Assembly: GCA_017450435.1 (NCBI GenBank)
Contig: JAFSTO010000043.1
Coordinates: 43,047 to 107,046, forward strand
Source: Paludibacteraceae bacterium
GTDB lineage: Bacteria; Bacteroidota; Bacteroidia; Bacteroidales; Paludibacteraceae
Length of the DNA stretch: 64,000 nucleotides
Direction of reading: 5' to 3'
Below, piece by piece: positions 61,576 to 64,000 of the stretch (the stretch's first letter is position 1; each line of letters begins with the position of its first letter). Under the pieces are notes generated by a model that worked only from the letters and a program-made list of their open reading frames with translations, did no database searches and was not told where the DNA came from. The position numbers and the translations under genes are program-made.

Positions 61576-63072
61576 TTACGCCTTGTGTCCACCTATCTGA
61601 AGGTTACGTTCACGGGCTGTAGCACCGTCTCTGAAGTTCAATCCACGGAGAATGGCGTTTTTTCCGAAACTGTTTTTAATATCCAATATCGTTTGTTGTA
61701 TGCGTTTTTCCTTCTCAGATGTTTCATTTTCATTCGGTGATGCAACAGACTGTTCTTCTTGCGCAAACAAATTGAGTTGTTGTTCAGATATCAATGGTTT
61801 GCTATTCTCGCTTAAGATATGGTTAGCTGTAATGTTGAGCCGACGGATAAGCATATTGTTTTGCACAATGCTGTCAAACAATTCTGAGACGCCGCGCATA
61901 ATAGTGTATGCCGAAGATGTGGGAACGGGGATATTAAATGTGCCGTGAGCATGCTTAGGAACGAGACGCCCATAATGGTCTTTAGTAACTTGACCGGTAT
62001 ATTGTTCGTCATTGCTACGCTTGATAGTGGCATTATCAAAACCTATATCAATGATTATTTGGTCTGTGAGCAGTTTCTTTTGCATCAGTTGCAGTGCCAT
62101 TGTCTCTGCCATCTCTTTTATCACCACTGCTGCATTATCCTTGGTGTATGGTTCGCTCAGTACTTGTCCGGTGCTGAGCGAATGTGATGAAGGTTTATAG
62201 CTTTTGATATCGGCTATAGTGCATGGTTCCCAACCCCATGCATGGTCTATAAGAAGTTCGGCGCTCACGCCAAACAACTTGTAAAGCAGGTCTTCGTTAG
62301 TGAGCGAGCAGCGTGCCACCTGTCCCATGGTGTTTATACCATATCGTTCCAGTGTTCTGGCAGTACCCCGCCCTACTCTCCAGAATGAGGTCAACGGAGT
62401 GTGGTTCCACAGCTGACGTCGGTAGCTCATCTCGTCCAACTCTGCAATACGCACTCCGTTAGAGTCGGCAGGTATGTGTTTGGCGACAATATCCATCGCA
62501 ACCTTGCTTAGATAGATATTCGTTCCTATACCGGCTGTGGCCGTAATACCTGTTTTGTCGAGTACACACTTGATGACTTCCGAAGTCAGCTCCTTTGCAG
62601 TCTTCTTATATAGGTTAAGGTACTGAGTGGCATCAATAAACACTTCGTCCACGGAATAGACATGTATGTCTTCGGCAGCAAAGAAACTGAGATATACCTC
62701 ATAAACCTTCGTGCTTACTTCCATATATCTGCTCATTCGCGGCTTTGCTACTATATAATCCAATTTCCATGAAGGATGCTGCAACAGTTCGCTCTGTATA
62801 TACGATTTCCCGGTTGTGCTGTCACCTGCTATATTTCGGAGCCGTTGTCTATTGACATCTTCCACTTTTTGCACCACCTCAAACAGACGCGGTCGTCCCG
62901 AGATGCCGTATGACTTGAGTGATGGTGACACGGCAAGACATATCGTCTTGTCAGTCCGGCTGCTATCAGCCACCACCAGATTAGTATCCAGCGGATTAAG
63001 CCCTCGCTCCACACACTCAACAGAGGCATAAAACGACTTCAGGTCAATTGCTATGTAGGTTTGATGTTCCGT
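61576..63072 (-). CDS. Y-family DNA polymerase (DinB/UmuC type), apparent ACG start
   Basis: The catalytic palm needs TYIAIDLKSFYASVECVERG, whose Asp is a metal ligand. This stretch is in frame but has no ATG, GTG or TTG before it back to a stop at 63100-63102. An ACG at 63072-63070 stands where homologues begin, giving (M)EHQTYIAID. The only later conventional start, GTG at 63012, would delete the first catalytic Asp. The rest is complete: YSVDEVFIDAT (second acidic pair), GIGTNIYLSKVAMD, helix-hairpin-helix GRGTARTLERYGI and the little-finger domain. These enzymes copy damaged DNA. An ACG start, a recent inactivating mutation or a sequence error are all possible. Confidence 0.85.
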   Translation of the reverse strand, partial: TEHQTYIAIDLKSFYASVECVERGLNPLDTNLVVADSSRTDKTICLAVSPSLKSYGISGRPRLFEVVQKVEDVNRQRLRNIAGDSTTGKSYIQSELLQHPSWKLDYIVAKPRMSRYMEVSTKVYEVYLSFFAAEDIHVYSVDEVFIDATQYLNLYKKTAKELTSEVIKCVLDKTGITATAGIGTNIYLSKVAMDIVAKHIPADSNGVRIAELDEMSYRRQLWNHTPLTSFWRVGRGTARTLERYGINTMGQVARCSLTNEDLLYKLFGVSAELLIDHAWGWEPCTIADIKSYKPSSHSLSTGQVLSEPYTKDNAAVVIKEMAETMALQLMQKKLLTDQIIIDIGFDNATIKRSNDEQYTGQVTKDHYGRLVPKHAHGTFNIPVPTSSAYTIMRGVSELFDSIVQNNMLIRRLNITANHILSENSKPLISEQQLNLFAQEEQSVASPNENETSEKEKRIQQTILDIKNSFGKNAILRGLNFRDGATARERNLQIGGHKA

Positions 63073-63114
63073 ATGAAGAGAATCGGTTATATAGGTATTC
63101 TATTTTAACGAGAA

Positions 63115-63525
63115 TCAGTTTCGTGCTAACCAGTCTTCCAATATTATACACGCTGCCAACTTGTCCACCACCGCCTTGTCCTGCCGCTGCTTCTTTTTCA
63201 TGCCCCCGTCAATCATTGCTTTGTGAGCCAGCACAGAAGTGAAGCGTTCGTCCGCTTCATATAAAGGCATGTTGGGAAATGCCTTTCGAAACAATGTCAC
63301 AAACTGGCGTATATAGCGCATTGACTCGCTGTCCTCACCGTTCATCTGTCTCGGATGACCGATAACCACCTCGTCCACGGTCTCTTTTCCTAAATACGTC
63401 TTCAGCCACTGTAGTAAGTCCTTAGTTGCCACTGTCTCAAGCGGACCGGCACTTATTCGCAGCGGATCAGTTACTGCCAACCCTGTCCGCTTGCGCCCGT
63501 AATCTATTGCTAATATTCGTCCCAC
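63115..63525 (-). CDS. ruvX: RuvX/YqgF putative Holliday-junction resolvase
   Basis: The protein has 136 residues from the GTG at 63525, which gives MGRILAIDYGRKRTGLAVTD, the normal family start; a GTG at 63558 that overlaps the glycosyltransferase stop would add 11 residues. The RNase-H-like motifs are AIDYG (catalytic Asp), VVIGHPRQMNG, YEADERFTS and the late DKLAACIIL. The family processes rRNA or branched DNA. It starts the leftward run with the Y-family polymerase 42 bp behind it. Confidence 0.93.
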   Translation of the reverse strand: MGRILAIDYGRKRTGLAVTDPLRISAGPLETVATKDLLQWLKTYLGKETVDEVVIGHPRQMNGEDSESMRYIRQFVTLFRKAFPNMPLYEADERFTSVLAHKAMIDGGMKKKQRQDKAVVDKLAACIILEDWLARN

Positions 63526-63554
63526 AATGGTTAGATTAAATGTTGGATTCTTGC

Positions 63555-64000
63555 TCACCGCTTGTTTTTCAAGTGCACTAATATGCAGAATAAGCGTGGA
63601 GAAATATTTATCAATATGCGTTTCCGTTGTGCAGATGGTGTCAGGTGGTGGTTGACAATTGGAAAGACTTTTAGCTGATTCAGTTCTTCGATATACCTGT
63701 CTTTTAAATCATAGAAATTTATGGCCACAGAAGTCAACACGCTGATAACGGTATTGGCAATCTGTCCGTCAAGCCAACTTGTGTCACTCATTTCTGATTT
63801 AAAGTTATGCATCTTACCGATTATCCAAATCTGGTCGTCTAACCGTTTTTTTATTTTATCAGGTGCCGGATTGAAAGTAGCGCTGTTGGAACGAACAAAA
63901 TAGTTATAGGCTACGACATTAACAGATGTGATTCTTTTAACATTCATCAACATCTGAATTGTCCAATATGTGTCTTCGCCTAAGGCGATGCCATGCATAA
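63555..64000 (-). CDS. Glycosyltransferase family 2-like protein, C-terminal part (cut by the right edge)
   Basis: The frame is open to the window edge, so the N-terminal catalytic half is missing. The visible start, IALGEDTYWTIQMLMNVKRI and then VAYNYFVRSNSAT, fits the GED acceptor motif region and the following Tyr-rich strand of GT2 enzymes that build capsule or LPS. The C-terminus is basic (KRILINISPRLFCILVHLKNKR). Its stop overlaps the possible upstream GTG of ruvX. Confidence 0.75.
   Translation of the reverse strand, partial: MHGIALGEDTYWTIQMLMNVKRITSVNVVAYNYFVRSNSATFNPAPDKIKKRLDDQIWIIGKMHNFKSEMSDTSWLDGQIANTVISVLTSVAINFYDLKDRYIEELNQLKVFPIVNHHLTPSAQRKRILINISPRLFCILVHLKNKR

Noticed and set aside
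62829-63029. A 66-residue leftward frame with the only ATG near the polymerase start
   Set aside because: It is out of frame with the polymerase and encodes nothing recognisable; it cannot supply the missing start.

Overview
The window reads as a chromosomal segment of a Bacteroidales bacterium (Bacteroidota), probably a gut or oral type. The evidence is a SusC-type TonB receptor, many signal-peptide and lipoprotein surface proteins, and promoters of the Bacteroides form (TTTG or TTG, 19-20 bp, then TAnnTTTG) before at least ten genes. Shine-Dalgarno sequences are nearly absent, and C-terminal tags recur on large secreted proteins. The sequence alone does not support a genus.

Region 1 (1-25.0 kb) looks like a glycan-utilisation locus centred on galactose or galactosamine sugars. 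Leftward from a divergent promoter run an exported amidohydrolase, a clan-D alpha-galactosidase-like lipoprotein and a truncated SusC receptor; rightward runs a DeoR-family regulator. Further right, a nine-gene leftward array starts with an AgaS-like SIS protein, a GatZ/KbaZ-like protein, an acetylxylan-esterase-like lipoprotein and a PfkB sugar kinase. It continues with three paralogous calcineurin-like phosphoesterases and two large tagged surface proteins. The regulatory DNA before the SIS gene and before the amidohydrolase/DeoR pair is homologous, with identical spacing of three elements, so the two transcription units probably form one regulon.

Region 2 (25.1-31.4 kb) has glyA facing, across overlapping promoters, a cassette of a GH3-type acyl-amide synthetase, a HAD hydrolase and a PlsC-type acyltransferase. 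A small MITE-like element fills the 5' leader of the cassette. Three tRNA genes (Gly-CCC, Ala-GGC, Glu-CTC), a truncated acetyltransferase and a NUDIX gene follow.

Region 3 (31.4-45.1 kb) is accessory. It has a TPR/AraC membrane regulator, a BspA-like tagged surface protein, a nucleoside-hydrolase-like lipoprotein, tRNA-Ser(GCT), a beta-helix tagged surface protein and an XRE regulator. A related tiny peptide gene sits directly behind each of the two tagged proteins. Long intergenic stretches hold dispersed repeats.

Region 4 (45.1-64.0 kb) is mostly core: rarA, hemW, a class A penicillin-binding protein, a TPR protein, a TraB-like protein, cdsA, ettA, a CarboxypepD_reg protein, a RelA-type synthetase, two small conserved-looking proteins, a LuxR-type regulator, a YolD-like small protein with a Y-family polymerase, ruvX and the end of a glycosyltransferase. 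The Y-family polymerase lacks an ordinary start codon; an ACG stands where the ATG should be.

All functional calls rest on reading motifs by eye. No database search was run.
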